A stretch of DNA of 64,000 nucleotides from Hofstenia miamia. Lineage: Eukaryota > Xenacoelomorpha > Acoela. The notes under the pieces were generated by a model. The model worked only from the letters and a program-made list of their open reading frames with translations, was not told the DNA's origin and searched no databases. Below are positions 22,833 through 34,641 of this stretch, piece after piece. The translations under genes and the position numbers were made by a program. Positions within the stretch are counted from its first letter, which is position 1; each line of letters begins with the position of its first letter. Location of the stretch: positions 157,752-221,751 of the forward strand of contig SCFE01000019.1 in the NCBI GenBank assembly GCA_004352715.1, in the 5' to 3' direction.

Positions 22833-23860
22833 CATATATATATATAATGTTGTTTTTTGTTTAGAAAATATTGCAAACTTATTTGACTTGATAAACATCT
22901 ATATGCAATCTGTATCCTTTCTGTGGAGTACAAAACAAAACTAATACTTTAGTAAGGTTTTAGTGCACTAGTATAAACATCAGATATATTATCACAGGAC
23001 AACTACTTATATTTCTAAGAATTTAGTAAGAAACACAAAAAGTTTAATACTTGTTTAAATCAGTCATGCATGTAGAAAATTACAAAATGGTATAAACATC
23101 GAAATTGATTAAATTATACTTAATTTATCAATATATGCTGCCTAGTGTTGCGAATAATTAAGTGCATGACTGAAAAAATATTGGAAATGTTCTCATTATT
23201 AAATTTATAATGTATAAAATGCTTCAAATAATTTTTAAAAATTTTAAAAAAAATTATCTAAGAATATGGAAAAATCTTTAAAATTTCAAAAACTGGCATT
23301 TTTAGTTTGCATAAACCGCAAATTCAAAAGTATTTGCATGGATGCAATATATTTAGAATCCAGCATGTATAATTTAACTATGAAAATTAGCAAGCATTTG
23401 AAAAAGTAAGAGCAGTAATTGTTCAAAATAACCCAATTACAAGAATTCAAATGAATTTCTAAAAATAGAGCAAGGCGAAATCTATAAAACCAGATGAAAC
23501 AAATAAACTTGAAAATTTATAATTACTGCAGAAAATCAGATTTATTGATGAGAAGTATCAGTGTCCTACTAATGAGACTAAAATATATCTGCTAATTATC
23601 TGAATATACACCACCAATAAAAACGGAAGCTTTCAATTATGAAGTGTCAACATTTATTTCGAATTGAATTAAATTAAAATAAATCATGTTGATATCCATT
23701 GTAGTAATAAGCAGTAATGCGGAAGTTGGAAGACAGAGGGAGCTGTTGCCTCTTAAAATCAACCTTTCACAAAAAATATTCCAAATTAAAAGTTCTCTTA
23801 CTTAATTAATAAGCTGATTAATAAATGTAAATTGCCCCGCTAATCAAAATTCGTTCCGCC
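18300..23860. other. Anonymous AT-rich DNA with TA microsatellites
   Basis: I see no supported gene in over 5 kb. (TA)n tracts lie at 22414-22430, 22548-22594 and 22799-22846. Near 20590-20740 phrases such as TTGGAGACA and TGTCTCCAAA recur in opposite orientation and may be a worn inverted repeat, too weak to call. Confidence 0.5.
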
Positions 23861-23865
23861 GCCAC

Positions 23866-24240
23866 AAATATTGGAAAGTATTCGGGCTTTCCGAATAATG
23901 GTCCCAAATGCAACATATAGTGAAGCAGGAGTACAACTAAACTGTTCTACCTTGTACACTCGTCGCCAAAGTCTTTGCGATCGACTCTGGAAAAAATTGC
24001 AGCACCTAAACCACCCTCTACACAATCTAATACCCGCAGAACGAGAATCTCTCTACCATTTACGAGCTCATCGCAATCGCCAAATATCAGTTAGGACATT
24101 CCGATTTACGAAATCGTTTGTTCCGTCACAGATTCAAAAAGAATATCCATTTGCATATTATACTTAATGTTACAAGTTTGTATATTTCACTATTATTCAA
24201 CCCCAGGGTTGCAAGTGAATAAATTTTCTCTTTATTTTCT
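23866..24240 (+). mobile_element. LINE C-terminal fragment of a second family
   Basis: The frame at 23871-24167 reads SIRAFRIMVPNATYSEA, then LYTRRQSLCDRLWKKL, HPLHNLIP and YHLRAHRN, ending RFTKSFVPSQIQKEY. This order (RA.RI..P, Y.EA, L..RR..LC.RL, HPLH.L.P, Y.LR, RF..SF.P) is the C terminus of jockey/CR1-type LINEs and differs from the TWN-LP family elsewhere in the window. It is open but 5'-truncated. AATAAA occurs shortly after the stop. Confidence 0.7.
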
Positions 24241-26904
24241 TAAATCCATTTGTTATTTACAATCAATATGACGAAAAAAGCTTATCTTCGTGGATTAAAA
24301 AGGAATTTATCTTTAAAACCAATGCAATTTTAATCATAAATGTTTTTTGTGCATGCAATTACTAAACTACTTGCTTTTTGCATTTAAAGGTTTAAAATAT
24401 TTCACAAAACTCAGATTTTTGGCATATTTCGGTGTAGTTTAAATTGTTTTTTGCGTTGCTCGTCATTAACGTTCTGCTTCAAAAATAATTTTTTGTACTT
24501 GGAAGACTTGGGACTTGGGTAAAAAAACAAGATGTTGTTAGAAATATTGTACTGTCATAGTCATTGTACAAAGTAATATCAGGCCTAGCAGTATAGCCAA
24601 ACATTTTGGAAAAAAAATTACGAGCATCTAATTGTAATTTTACTTAATAGCAATACCCTTTTTTAATATTGTCTAAATATATGTAATTTTGTTTGCATTT
24701 TCTATAGAAATGATATACCTATTATATTCACTTATAGAATCCACATTTGATAATAAAAAAATGTTGGCACAATGCCAAAGCACACATAATAAAATATATT
24801 ATTTTTGAAATTTAGCATAAGTCCTTATAGCAAAGAAATTTCCACCAATTCCCTTAATCTTCTAATTAGTGGAATGACTTTATTATCCTATAGGTAGTGG
24901 TTTCCATTTTTATTAACACCCCACTTCTTCCTTCAATGACTTGCATTTTTAAATCAGTTTTGGTATACATCTTACGTCTTACTTTGCATTGTTCTGTTTT
25001 GCAATGCTATATCCTTACTCTGCTCTATGAGTCTGCAAGTAGATTTTATATTTGCTACTGATTTTAACATTTTCATTATAAAGAATTTTTGGGAAAAAGT
25101 AGACATTATATACAATTTTTGTAGTCGATGGGTCATTGAAGTTGCACCAAATGAAAATCAATATATACCACTATGCAAGCTTGAGAAATTGCCTTAAAAA
25201 TTATTTGATGACCTTGTTAAATTCATCTTAGTGGAATTAGGTCCACCCGCTTCAGCTTTGCATTAACCATTTATGGCATTTTAAAATTTTTATTTATGCA
25301 CAGCTAGATTAATTTTAGTTCTTTTCAACAATTAATCAGTTTGCTTGTTCTTGCTGCATTGCAAACTTGGATAGTTTTCAGTTAAGAATTCAATTAATAA
25401 TGACAAATGGATGGCATAAGCCTAATATTTCTTAATAATCACTAGTAAACTGAGCACAAATATAGAAAATTCCTTAGCACTATCTGCATACATTGTTAAA
25501 AACTAATACTACGGATGTATTGCATAACTATATTGATAGCCATAATAGCCAGTTTCTCCATTAGAGTTAAATAATTTTTTTTAAAAATAAGCCATTAGAA
25601 ATTCAGGGCCAATATTTCTAATCTACTTTAAAGCCATCTGTCATAATTCGATGATATGTATTCCACCACAAAAATTACGAGCCCTCAAACACGAAATTAA
25701 AAACATTCATGTCAAAAATTATAACAACTTGCTTTGAAGACCTCAAGTATTTTCACAAAAAAGAAAAACTTGCTTTGTCTTTAGAATCGCCAGTATCACT
25801 CTGATGAATGCGATCGCCTAAATTAGTTAAACTAAAAGACATTTGGAGTAAAAATTAACAAACATCACTATAAACAATAAATTAAAAAGAAAATTTTATA
25901 ATTCTATTGTAATTCCATTACTCAAGCAACCGATGTATTTGAATTGTTACTAATATCTCTAATTAGAGTCAGATTGTAGCTGATATGTAATGCTGATATT
26001 ACAAAACATTAATTAAATTTCAGTTGTTTTATTTGCATTCTAATAATTTCCAACTGTTTGAAAGGCTTAGTTTATTGCCATTACATTTATCATAAACAGT
26101 ATGACAATTCAAGGTCCTGGCTCAAGCCGCATAAATTTGATGGGAAATCAATTTTTGGGATCTCACATAAAATTTTCCAAAATCCCGATTTGCTGGAGTT
26201 GCAAGCGTTCAAAAACATTGCATGCAAGTGATTCAAGCAGTGAGTGCAATAGTTGTTATCACTCAACAAGTTTATAAGCTTAGAATTTCATCTAAAGTGT
26301 AATCTTATTTTTTAACACAGTATCGACTTAAAATTCAAACAATTGTTAATGCTAATTCTACAAAAACGGAATGATTTCCAATACTTGAAGTTGTAATAAA
26401 ATTGCTAATCATCGTCTGAATAGGCTTGGTCTTCCAAATAGCATTTCAAAATTATAACTTACCATCAAATGTGCATTTTATAGAATTGAACTTAACTTTC
26501 ATAATTATCTTTGTTTTTGAAAGTCATTTCTATGTTATAATTTGCCTGTATTCAATGCATTGTTCATCAGCGTTTTTCCAACTTTATAATAAAACGTTTA
26601 TATTGATGTCTGCAATGACTGTTTCTACAATTTATTGATTGACCTAAGTTATATAATGAAGTTTCTAAGAAGCGATGGGAATGAAAATTAAATAAAATTA
26701 AAAATAAATTAACAAAAATAATAAGAAATTAAAAAGATATTTTTAGGTTTTCATCCTCACGAAAAAATGCGTTATTATTATATGGAAAGTCTGTCACTTG
26801 AAATTTTCCCATAAAAAAAATATATATGTATACTATCATCATAATTAGCTAAATATATTTCGAAAGGAAAATAATTGAAGCTAATATATATATATATATA
26901 TATA
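24241..26904. other. Anonymous AT-rich DNA, no gene seen
   Basis: No motif, long ORF or recognisable repeat on either strand. Confidence 0.5.
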
Positions 26905-29900
26905 TTAGGATGTTGCAGTTGCCCCGACTTTTTCTGATTGCGCTGTTCATCATATAAAATCTGTGGATGAATGTAAAAATCCCATTTGTGAAATTATTTT
27001 ATTTTATTTTTATTTGATTTAAATTTGATAACGCTCCACTGATTTGAACATTTGATTTTTCACCAAAAAGCTTGATATTTTGAATACATTATTCACTACA
27101 TCAACTTAATCTATTGAAAGAATAAAATATTTATTCTAGTTGATTAAATATTTTTATAAGACCAATAAATACCATACGAATAACATTTATTTGCATTCAA
27201 GGTCTAATGCTTTTCTAGTAACAGGAACCAAGACTTTTCAGTAGTAATTGATATTTTCCTCTGATCAGGAATTTCCTCCTCAACAAATTGTAGCATATCT
27301 TGAAATCGTTTTTCGTTCTTTGAAACATGGAGAAAGTCATGTCATAATTTCACTCCACGTTCCTCCGTTTCATTAACAACTTGAAAACTTTTTACAATAG
27401 ATTTTGCCTTTTGAAATTCGGCGTTATTATTCCTTTCATCGACTGGCAACTAATGGGAAATACGCTGAATACCGATTATCTCAAAAAATTTAATTGAGTC
27501 TGGACCAATAAGACTAGCTAAAGAAGATCCACTTTGTGGCACTGATGGAAGATGAGGATTGCCAAATACTCCAAGGTAAAAAACTGAACGCTTGCTTGTG
27601 TTGGTTCCTCTACGAAAAAGAAAATGATATCTCATTTCTTTTTTTGTCTTAACTCATGTCGAGAAAAGAGCCATTGGAAACCATTCATCTATTAAATACC
27701 ACGTATGGTGCCCAAGAGTCTCAAGTTCTTTTCCTGCTAATAGTCCATCATGCTGTGAAAACTCATGAAGTCTCTTAACTAACAGCAGATCATTTGCTGG
27801 AGCCCTTTCTGGAATTGGACAAACTAGCTACCATTGCACGTACAGAGACACTGTGAATACAGTGAACCTTAGTATATTATTAATTTGATATTTCGTTCCG
27901 ATATATGTTTGAGACTTGATTTTCTCATACAGAAGTGTCATTTTGATAGCATAGAGGAGCTTAGACATCCGCCGAGCTTTATGGATAGCACCAGGATGAT
28001 TCATAGAAAAGTTTGCTGGCTCAGCGTCCTTAGTAGAAAAAAGGAGGCAATTGGCATTTCTGGATAGTAAAAGCTCCTTCTACAGATTCCAGTAACAAAA
28101 AACTTTTCTTGAACCTAAAGATTTACAAACAATAAAAAATACAGCTGCTAATAGTACTTGGTTATCAGAGATAAACTGTCAATACAAACTTAGTTCTTGC
28201 GAAATTTTATAAAACTAACCTGACAAAAATCATATATTAGGTCCAGCAGAAGTTTCCACTTTGAGGAAATCCCAACAGTGACTCAGGATTACTTCACCAA
28301 CGTGTCTCTGGCAGGCAAAACATAGCAGAGAACGGTCCAAACATTTTTGCAATGAAACTCAAGCGGCAGTTTGAGATCCTTAAAATATAAAATGTTTAAA
28401 TTACATATAGTCAAAATTTTACTTTTCTAAAAGAAGGCTATATTTCTAACCTGTATTTGATGCAGTGATGTCAAACACCATTCCAATGATGTTATCTGCA
28501 CACTTCCATTCATCAAGAAGTTTCTTTGTTTCACATGATACTACAACACCATGAATCAATCCCTCTTCTTTTGTTGAAACTGGAAATGTCGGGACTCCGA
28601 GAAGCTTTGTTGGCTTACTGCCAGATACAAGGATTGGCAACCGCTCATCAACACCCTTTGAATCAGGAGTTTCCATCAACTTTCCATCCCATGCGCAAGC
28701 ATTTTATCTAAAGGGCTCCCGTTTTCTTTAATCCTTATACTAAAATCAGGTAAGTAAAAAACTCTGTATCTATAAGTAGAGCTGGATGTGACAGAAATCT
28801 TTGTTTCAATTATTTGACAAATTTGATCATCTCTTTTTGCGTCCTCCAAAGTCTTTCTCTTTTCACGTTTAATGGCGTCTTGAGATGCTAGTTTATCAAT
28901 ACCTGAGTATGAAGCAATTCTATCAGTCATCATGCTTTTCATAAATGCTATGTCATTATATATGGATTCTTGTTCTGACCTAGATCTATTCTTTTATTGG
29001 ACAGCCATGTCATCCAAAACACTGGTTTTGTAAAATCGCATTGTTGAATTTAAATGACACTTAAATTTTATGATAGCAATCTCATGCTCATGTCTTCTTA
29101 CACTCCTCAATTTGAACAAGGGTAAATATTCTTTGTCATAAAACTTTTTGATGTTGCGACCAATATTATTTGTGCCTTCCAAGGTTAGCACATTTGCATT
29201 TTGATAATGATAACAACATTTTCAATTGTGAGAGACAATGAGTCTTCCCATGTCTTACTTTGAAAGTGAGATAAAAGACACAACATCACTTGCCTAATAG
29301 AGGGAAGCTTAGTACCTCTTATCTCCTTGTCCACTTCTCCCAGAGAGGTTCCTAACATTGAGTGTTTTATCTGGTAAACATTATTACTAATCTAATTCGA
29401 TTAATCAAAAACGTAAATGCTAGAACTGAAATGAGTAACGCAGCGTTCAAAAGTGATTAACTTTTTGATGAACAAGTAATTAGATCGATCCATGCGACTG
29501 GATAATTTTGAGTTCAAGTGGTTTTCGCCCAATCAATAAGGGTTCGTATTTCAATTCTGTTAGAAAAATTTTATAACCTTGTTATGAATTATATAATTCT
29601 TGATTAACCTGACTTGGTTTGCGTTTACCAGAGAATAGTTATATTTTTAAATGCAGTCAATTTAACAGGTAAATTCGGATGTTAGTCGGTTATATTTTCA
29701 CTAACATGTTATCCTCTAAGTTTAAAAAATAACTTTCATCTTAGTAGAGCAATTGGTTTTCACCTAAACTTAATACTTTAACTTTAACTGCTTATTTAAA
29801 GTTAGAACTTAAAAGATTTAAGTATGACAACAATTAAAATACAGACTAGTTATTAATGTTAGATTAATGCAACTAGATTTAAGCTAAATTTTAAATTCAA

Positions 29901-30144
29901 ATAAAACACAAAGTTAAATAAAATAATGTTTCAATTTCTTAAGCCAATTCTAGAGATATTTAGGTCACTTTTATGAACACTTGAGGATTTGAAAGTGGTG
30001 CCTTACAAATGGATAGAGCATTCTCAAATATTACTCTAAGATCATGAAACTTCTCACAGATTGTTTTTAGACCAAGACACAGATTTTATGTGTTGAACAG
30101 CATTCTACGAAAAAAAATGTTGAGGGGCAACTGCAACACCCTAA
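26905..30144 (-). mobile_element. 3.24-kb TIR DNA transposon of an uncharacterised family
   Basis: Left end (26905 on) is TTAGGATGTTGCAGTTGCCC and the right end, reverse complemented from 30144, is TTAGGGTGTTGCAGTTGCCC. After an unmatched spacer a second block GCTGTTCAWCAYATAAAATC is also shared, so the TIRs extend about 60-70 bp. Both flanks are (TA)n, so the element appears to have landed in a TA microsatellite and the exact target duplication cannot be read. Inside, on the minus strand, lies a multi-exon, decayed coding region of an uncharacterised protein family (27245-29385). The ends and the gene together imply an autonomous element type whose transposase is that protein. Confidence 0.75.
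27245..29385 (-). pseudogene. Three-exon transposase-like gene, FDxTASNTG family
   Basis: Read right to left: IKHSMLGTSLGEVDKEIRGT near 29330, a helical basic segment at 28994-29191, then YRVFYLPDFSIRI, LLDEWKCADNIIGMVFDITA and SNTG. Exon 1 ends at 28451 (CAG|GTTAGA). Exon 2 (28378-28220) joins in phase and encodes VSLQKCLDRSLLCFACQRHV then GEVILSHCWDFLKVETSAGP, with two TGA stops. Exon 3 starts at 28114 in phase, and carries NHPGAIHKARRMSKLLYAIK, LPSVPQSGSSLASLIGPDS and VKSFQVVNETEERGVKL. I recall this motif order from unnamed proteins of many invertebrates, but no named domain. The invariant D of FDxTAS and the C-x2-H-x2-E of exon 2 could be parts of an RNase H-like catalytic fold; that is inference. 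Introns are 72 and 105 bp with GT-AG ends. Confidence 0.7.
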
Positions 30145-30393
30145 ATATATATATATATATATATATGAACAAGAATATTTTTACATGCACACCAACCAAA
30201 AATAAGTAATTTTAAGATATTAATTAAACATCACGAAAATGGTAGAAAGTATTGCAATTAAATTGTTTGCATGATCATTAATGAACAAGGGAAATGACCT
30301 CAGCAAGCTAAGTATATTTTAAAATCGAAGGAAGAAACAGCGTGAATATCTTGAAATGCATGTTAGAATGTCGAAACGCGTCGATAGTATATG

Positions 30394-30426
<33 letters not shown>

Positions 30427-31169
30427 CATATATATATACATATATGTATGCATATAACTAATTAATAAATAAGCAAATATATTCTGAGTATATGTATACA
30501 AAGGTGTATGATGTTTCATTACTTTCAACATAAAAACTTTCACCCTGATTACGAATCTGACGTCAGCTTCACTAGTTTATTAGAAAAATTTCAAAAATTT
30601 TCAAATCTGAAAATCTTTTATTATTTCAATTATAGGAATTCATAGTCTCTAAGATAGTTCTATATGGTATCAGTAAATATTTCAAAGATTGTATATAAAA
30701 CTATTTTCATTATCAATTCAGATCTTATTCATCAAATAGTAATGCTTATATATAGGAATTAAAACCCCAAATTGAAGTGCATTGTACAAATTATAGATAT
30801 GTTCGAATATTATCCCCTTAATTAACTTCATTGATGAGCTTATGCAAGAGCTATCAATGATATCATTAGAATACATCATATCCTGAAATCTTTAAGCTTC
30901 TAAGTTGACTTAGTCAACCGGCATGTATTTCCTATTATTCAATAAATAATTATTTCTATTGTCTTTTGGCATTTTTAAATGTAAATAATGAGCAATATAT
31001 ATTAGTTTCTAACTATAGCAAAATTGATTAGCAATGCCAATTTATATTTTATTGCATATTATTGATATTTTTTTATTCAATGCAACAGTATTTAAGATAT
31101 GAAGAATGAATGAACAAACGCCACACCGAACAGTCAGTTAAACAAGTTTTACCTTTATTCGAATTGAAA

Positions 31170-31205
<36 letters not shown>

Positions 31206-31640
31206 TAGTTAAAGTTATTTGAGTGCTTCTTTTCTTTGTAATATGAATCCAAATCCTTACTGATGCCATAATTAATGATATAGTTCAATAGAATTGTTGG
31301 ATACATTGAAACACATATTTTCAATAATACTTGCAATATTTTAAAATACCTATGTAAACTTTTTATGTATCCCAACTGTTTCTTTTACCTAGGTTTAGTC
31401 ATGTGCCTATTTGTGTAAGTTTAGGGCATGAAAATTTAATTCATTTTATTCATTCTTGTATCCTAATTGCAAATTTTCACAAGGTTCAGTAATCTCCAAT
31501 TACAATAAAATAGAATTGACCACTTTATACATTGATTCAAAGAAATGCTCTAAATAAATGTCTATTTACGCATAATTACAAATTCTGGTAAATTTTTTAT
31601 AACAAAACACAAACACTTTATAAACAGAAAAGCCAGCTGT
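30145..31640. other. Anonymous DNA with TA microsatellites
   Basis: TA tracts at 30145-30165, 30397-30424 and 31173-31202. The ORF across 30319-30543 is microsatellite-driven. No gene seen. Confidence 0.5.
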
Positions 31641-31643
31641 ATA

Positions 31644-31830
31644 CTACATTAAGAAAATAGCTTTGAAAAACTTTTCCCTAAATGATTTTACTGAATACAA
31701 ATAGAAAAAGAAATTTAAAGTACTATTCAGAATTATGATGCAATTTGCAAATGAAAATACTAAGTATTGCTTAGCTAGTCCTTCAGCATTTTCCGAATTA
31801 ATACTGATTCCTATGTAATCAAATAAATTA
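31644..31830 (-). CDS. C-terminal TM7 piece of a second class A GPCR
   Basis: The minus-strand frame ending at 31644 reads YLVFSFANCIIILNSTLNFF followed by FYLYSVKSFREKFFKAIF and a stop. The hydrophobic stretch holds N-x3-NFFFY, a TM7 NPxxY variant, followed by the amphipathic basic helix 8 (FREKFFKAIF). This is how rhodopsin-like receptors end. Upstream the frame runs into a single N (31832) and a hairpin repeat, so TM1-6 are absent here. It may be a last exon whose partners lie in unread sequence, or a truncated duplicate. It is clearly a different receptor from the one at 8721, although both replace the proline of NPxxY. Confidence 0.6.
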
Positions 31831-31832
31831 AN

Positions 31833-31950
31833 AAAATTTGGAAAATTTGCCAAATGTTTGGCAAATATTTGCCAAATATTTGGAATCGATTTGCAAATCC
31901 TTTCCAAATATTTGGCAATTTTTTGCCAAATTTTCCAAATTTATTTACTA
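31833..31950. repeat. Long imperfect hairpin built of TTTGGCAAA/TTTGCCAAA
   Basis: The sequence is nearly its own reverse complement, centred on the perfect palindrome GATTTGCAAATC at about 31889-31900. The arms consist of alternating CCAAATATTTGG and TTTGGCAAATATTTGCC phrases. Arm similarity continues to about 31822 and 31960. A lone N at 31832 suggests that the assembler failed here. It could be a fold-back MITE or a local inverted duplication. Confidence 0.75.
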
Positions 31951-31984
31951 GGGAATGTAAAATTTACTAAAGATCGAGACTAAG

Positions 31985-32508
31985 TAGTGTCTATTGCTAG
32001 AACAGCATAACTGTTTGCTAGAGGAGGCATGGGAATTCACGCGGCAATAACTGCCGAAGCGAGACGAGGTAGCGGTCATCAAATGCATATTAGGAACTTT
32101 ACTTTTCTGGATCGGCTTAAGCCCCGAAGAGGAAGGGGCTTGCGCAGGGACAAGACTGCCGAGAACGTCCTACGGCTGAATTGCCAGCTGCGTAACCCCC
32201 CTCATCTCCGTAGCTGCTAACGATCATCTAATTTAATAGACTAGTAAGAATTACGACCGAGCTATACAGGAACTAAAAATTTTATTAGAACGATCGCGCA
32301 CACTATGGCCGTATACGCCTATATATAATAACTAAAATGTAAACAGCACAAAACAACCTGCCAATGGCAGAACTAAAATATAATGTCTGTACTTGACGTC
32401 AGCAGCGTGATTAGATGCGCGGGAACTAATAAAGTAGCTAGCTGTCTGTGAAACGCCTAGCGGAAATAGCGTAAGTGCGGCGATGGTGAAACAATATATA
32501 TATTATAT
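31985..32508 (-). mobile_element. Possible LTR of a retrotransposon
   Basis: This stretch is richer in GC than its neighbours. On the minus strand it has a TATA-like ATTATATATAGGCG near 32330 and AATAAA about 45-50 bases downstream near 32290, the order expected in an LTR (U3, R, U5). No second LTR, primer site or coding region was found. The small ORF at 32029-32220 on the plus strand has no recognisable motif and I do not treat it as a gene. Confidence 0.25.
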
Positions 32509-32509
32509 A

Positions 32510-33010
32510 GTTGCGGTCAAAAAATGAGAACCAGAATTTTAAAATCTCTTAGTAATAAAGACACGCACAGTAACAACATTTATATAAATCAATGGCAAAT
32601 TAAATTTTCTATAAGTTTATGTAACAAAAATTAGACAACATTGCCTCTGGAGTGAACATATTTCAAAACTCTGTTCTTAATTGAGTTCATCAAATTTTTT
32701 TAAATGTATTCATGATCCCTCAAACATTTTTTTATAAGTGAAAGGTTCGGTGAGTTTTCAGGGCAATGAAAAATTTGCAGATTCTTTCTCTTAAGAATTT
32801 TTGGGTATGTCTTCAAGTATGGGGAGTCGCTCCAATTTGCTGAAGAATTATTTCAGTACGATAACACGGGTCCGCTAATGGGATAAACTCTGCTAATATA
32901 TCAATATACTTTGTCCTGTCTGTAGTATTTACTTCCACAATTTTTTTGTATTTTAAAATTTTTCTCATTGTTTTTAAGCGTATGTCCCATAAGTTACAGC
33001 GACTATTTAT
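32510..33010 (-). mobile_element. 3' part of a decayed Tc1-like element
   Basis: The end GTTGCGGTCAAAAAATGAGA at 32510 next to TA looks like a Tc1-type terminus. On the minus strand the transposase C-terminal half can be pieced together over frameshifts: KIVEVNTTDRTKYIDILAEF, LQQIGATPHT, a phrase equivalent to WPxNSPDLxxIExxW, and KKFDELNQEQSFEI with stops between. The second catalytic aspartate, normally in LQQD, is replaced. The other TIR was not found. Confidence 0.6.
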
Positions 33011-34641
33011 TATATACGTTATTATATAATATTATACCCATCTTAGTTTAAAATTAATAGAACACAACGCTCATGTTACTATTTGCTTATTTTATGTTGA
33101 TTCTTTGGTGCCAAAATTGCCTCTGATAACAATATGGTTTTATGAAAGCATATAATGTATACTCATTAATTCTCTCCGTGATATAAAAATGACTTATTAA
33201 AAAGGCTAACAATTTAACTGATAATAATTACAATTGTGAATCTTACTCATCTTCTAAAATTTATGTGCAATTGTAAACAAAAACATTTTACAATTTAGTT
33301 TGTCTTAAAATTAAATTTTGAATGTCTTTGTTATGTAAAATACTTAAGAATGAATTTATTTTGTTTTGGAATATCATTCTCTACAGTCAGTTGTAGTTGT
33401 TCAACGAAAATGGAAGAAGGATTCCTCAACAACACCATCAACTGACAAATCAAAAACATCCTTGCACAAAAAATACAAAGAAACTAGTAGACACTGGGTT
33501 GCCTTTTCCACATAAAAATGATTGAACCTTTTATTTTTCCTAGCAACACACTGAATGTTGCAAACATTATCAAATATTGATGTATCATAAGACTCACCTT
33601 ATTCAGAATATGTGGCTTTCAAATTATTGTTGAAAGAGCACATTCCAAATTGGTATACTATTGCCCGGCAGGTTAAAAAAAATTAAGCTGTTATCAAAAT
33701 CATACACAAATACAGCATTGGTTATTGACTAATCATCCCAGCTTGTAATCTGATCAAATTGTTTCTTGTCTACGAAAACTTCTTTTTTCGCTATCCTAAC
33801 ATATATTTTTATAAAAAAGCAGTCTCAGGTTTCTTAAGCAAGACGAAACATTAATTTTACATACATTCAAAGCCTCTAATTGTTTCAATATATGCCTCTA
33901 TGCTCAAACTTACATGCATGTAAAATCATGTGGACAATCTTAATTAGTGGACATGGATTATTAAGTTAACATTGATTTTTACGCAATTTATAAAAAATTG
34001 TTTTGTTGTGAAAGGCCCATTTTCAAAAGCAATTATAAAAGAACTTAGAAATAGGATAAAAGAAGAGCTTCTTCTATCCAATGACAAAACTTGTCAAGTG
34101 CAAAAACAAGAAAATATATTCTTAGTTGCTATATTCGGCCACATTGGACTATGTGATTGATAGTAAAAGCAGTTACGAAATCACATCGCTAATTATCTCG
34201 GGTGGTTAGACCTCCAGTTCTACCAAGATGTAGCAGATCATGCTTTACCAAAGACATAGTCTAACCATAGCTTTAAAAACTTCATTGACTTTTGTCTTCT
34301 GGAAACATATAATGTGTATTAGGTATTAGAATGGTTGTGAAGTGATCTTAGCCCTAGTGTAGCATCATCCAAGAATATTAACCAAAACTCTATCAATGAT
34401 TTCTGTTAATTCTTGGAAAATGCGTTTAGTAATTTTGACAGTGTAATTACGGCAAGTATTAGTCGCCGAAAAGGTTTGACAAAATTAAGTGTAGACGAAT
34501 CGCCTGCACACAGTTCTGCATAGCCACGAGGTACGCAGAAATATTTAGCGTGGGAAAACCCAAATTGAAATTAGGCGACTGGTACTTGTTTGACATCAAT
34601 AATAGGTAAATATGTTTTAATAAATTTTGTATAAATAAGAA
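33011..34641. other. Anonymous DNA with one unassigned coding-like minus-strand stretch
   Basis: Between about 33400 and 33860 the minus strand contains protein-like phrases in broken frames, such as VFVYDFDNSLIFFNLPGN and ARKNKRFNHFYVEKATQC, and a donor-like AAG|GTGAGT. I cannot assign a family. It may be a dead mobile-element gene. The short plus-strand frame at 33972-34160 is also unrecognised. Confidence 0.35.

Noticed and set aside
23840-24025. 61-residue minus-strand ORF
   Set aside because: Antisense to the LINE C-terminal fragment at 23866-24240.
32029-32220. 63-residue arginine-rich ORF
   Set aside because: No family, and it lies within a possible LTR-like block; composition explains the open frame.
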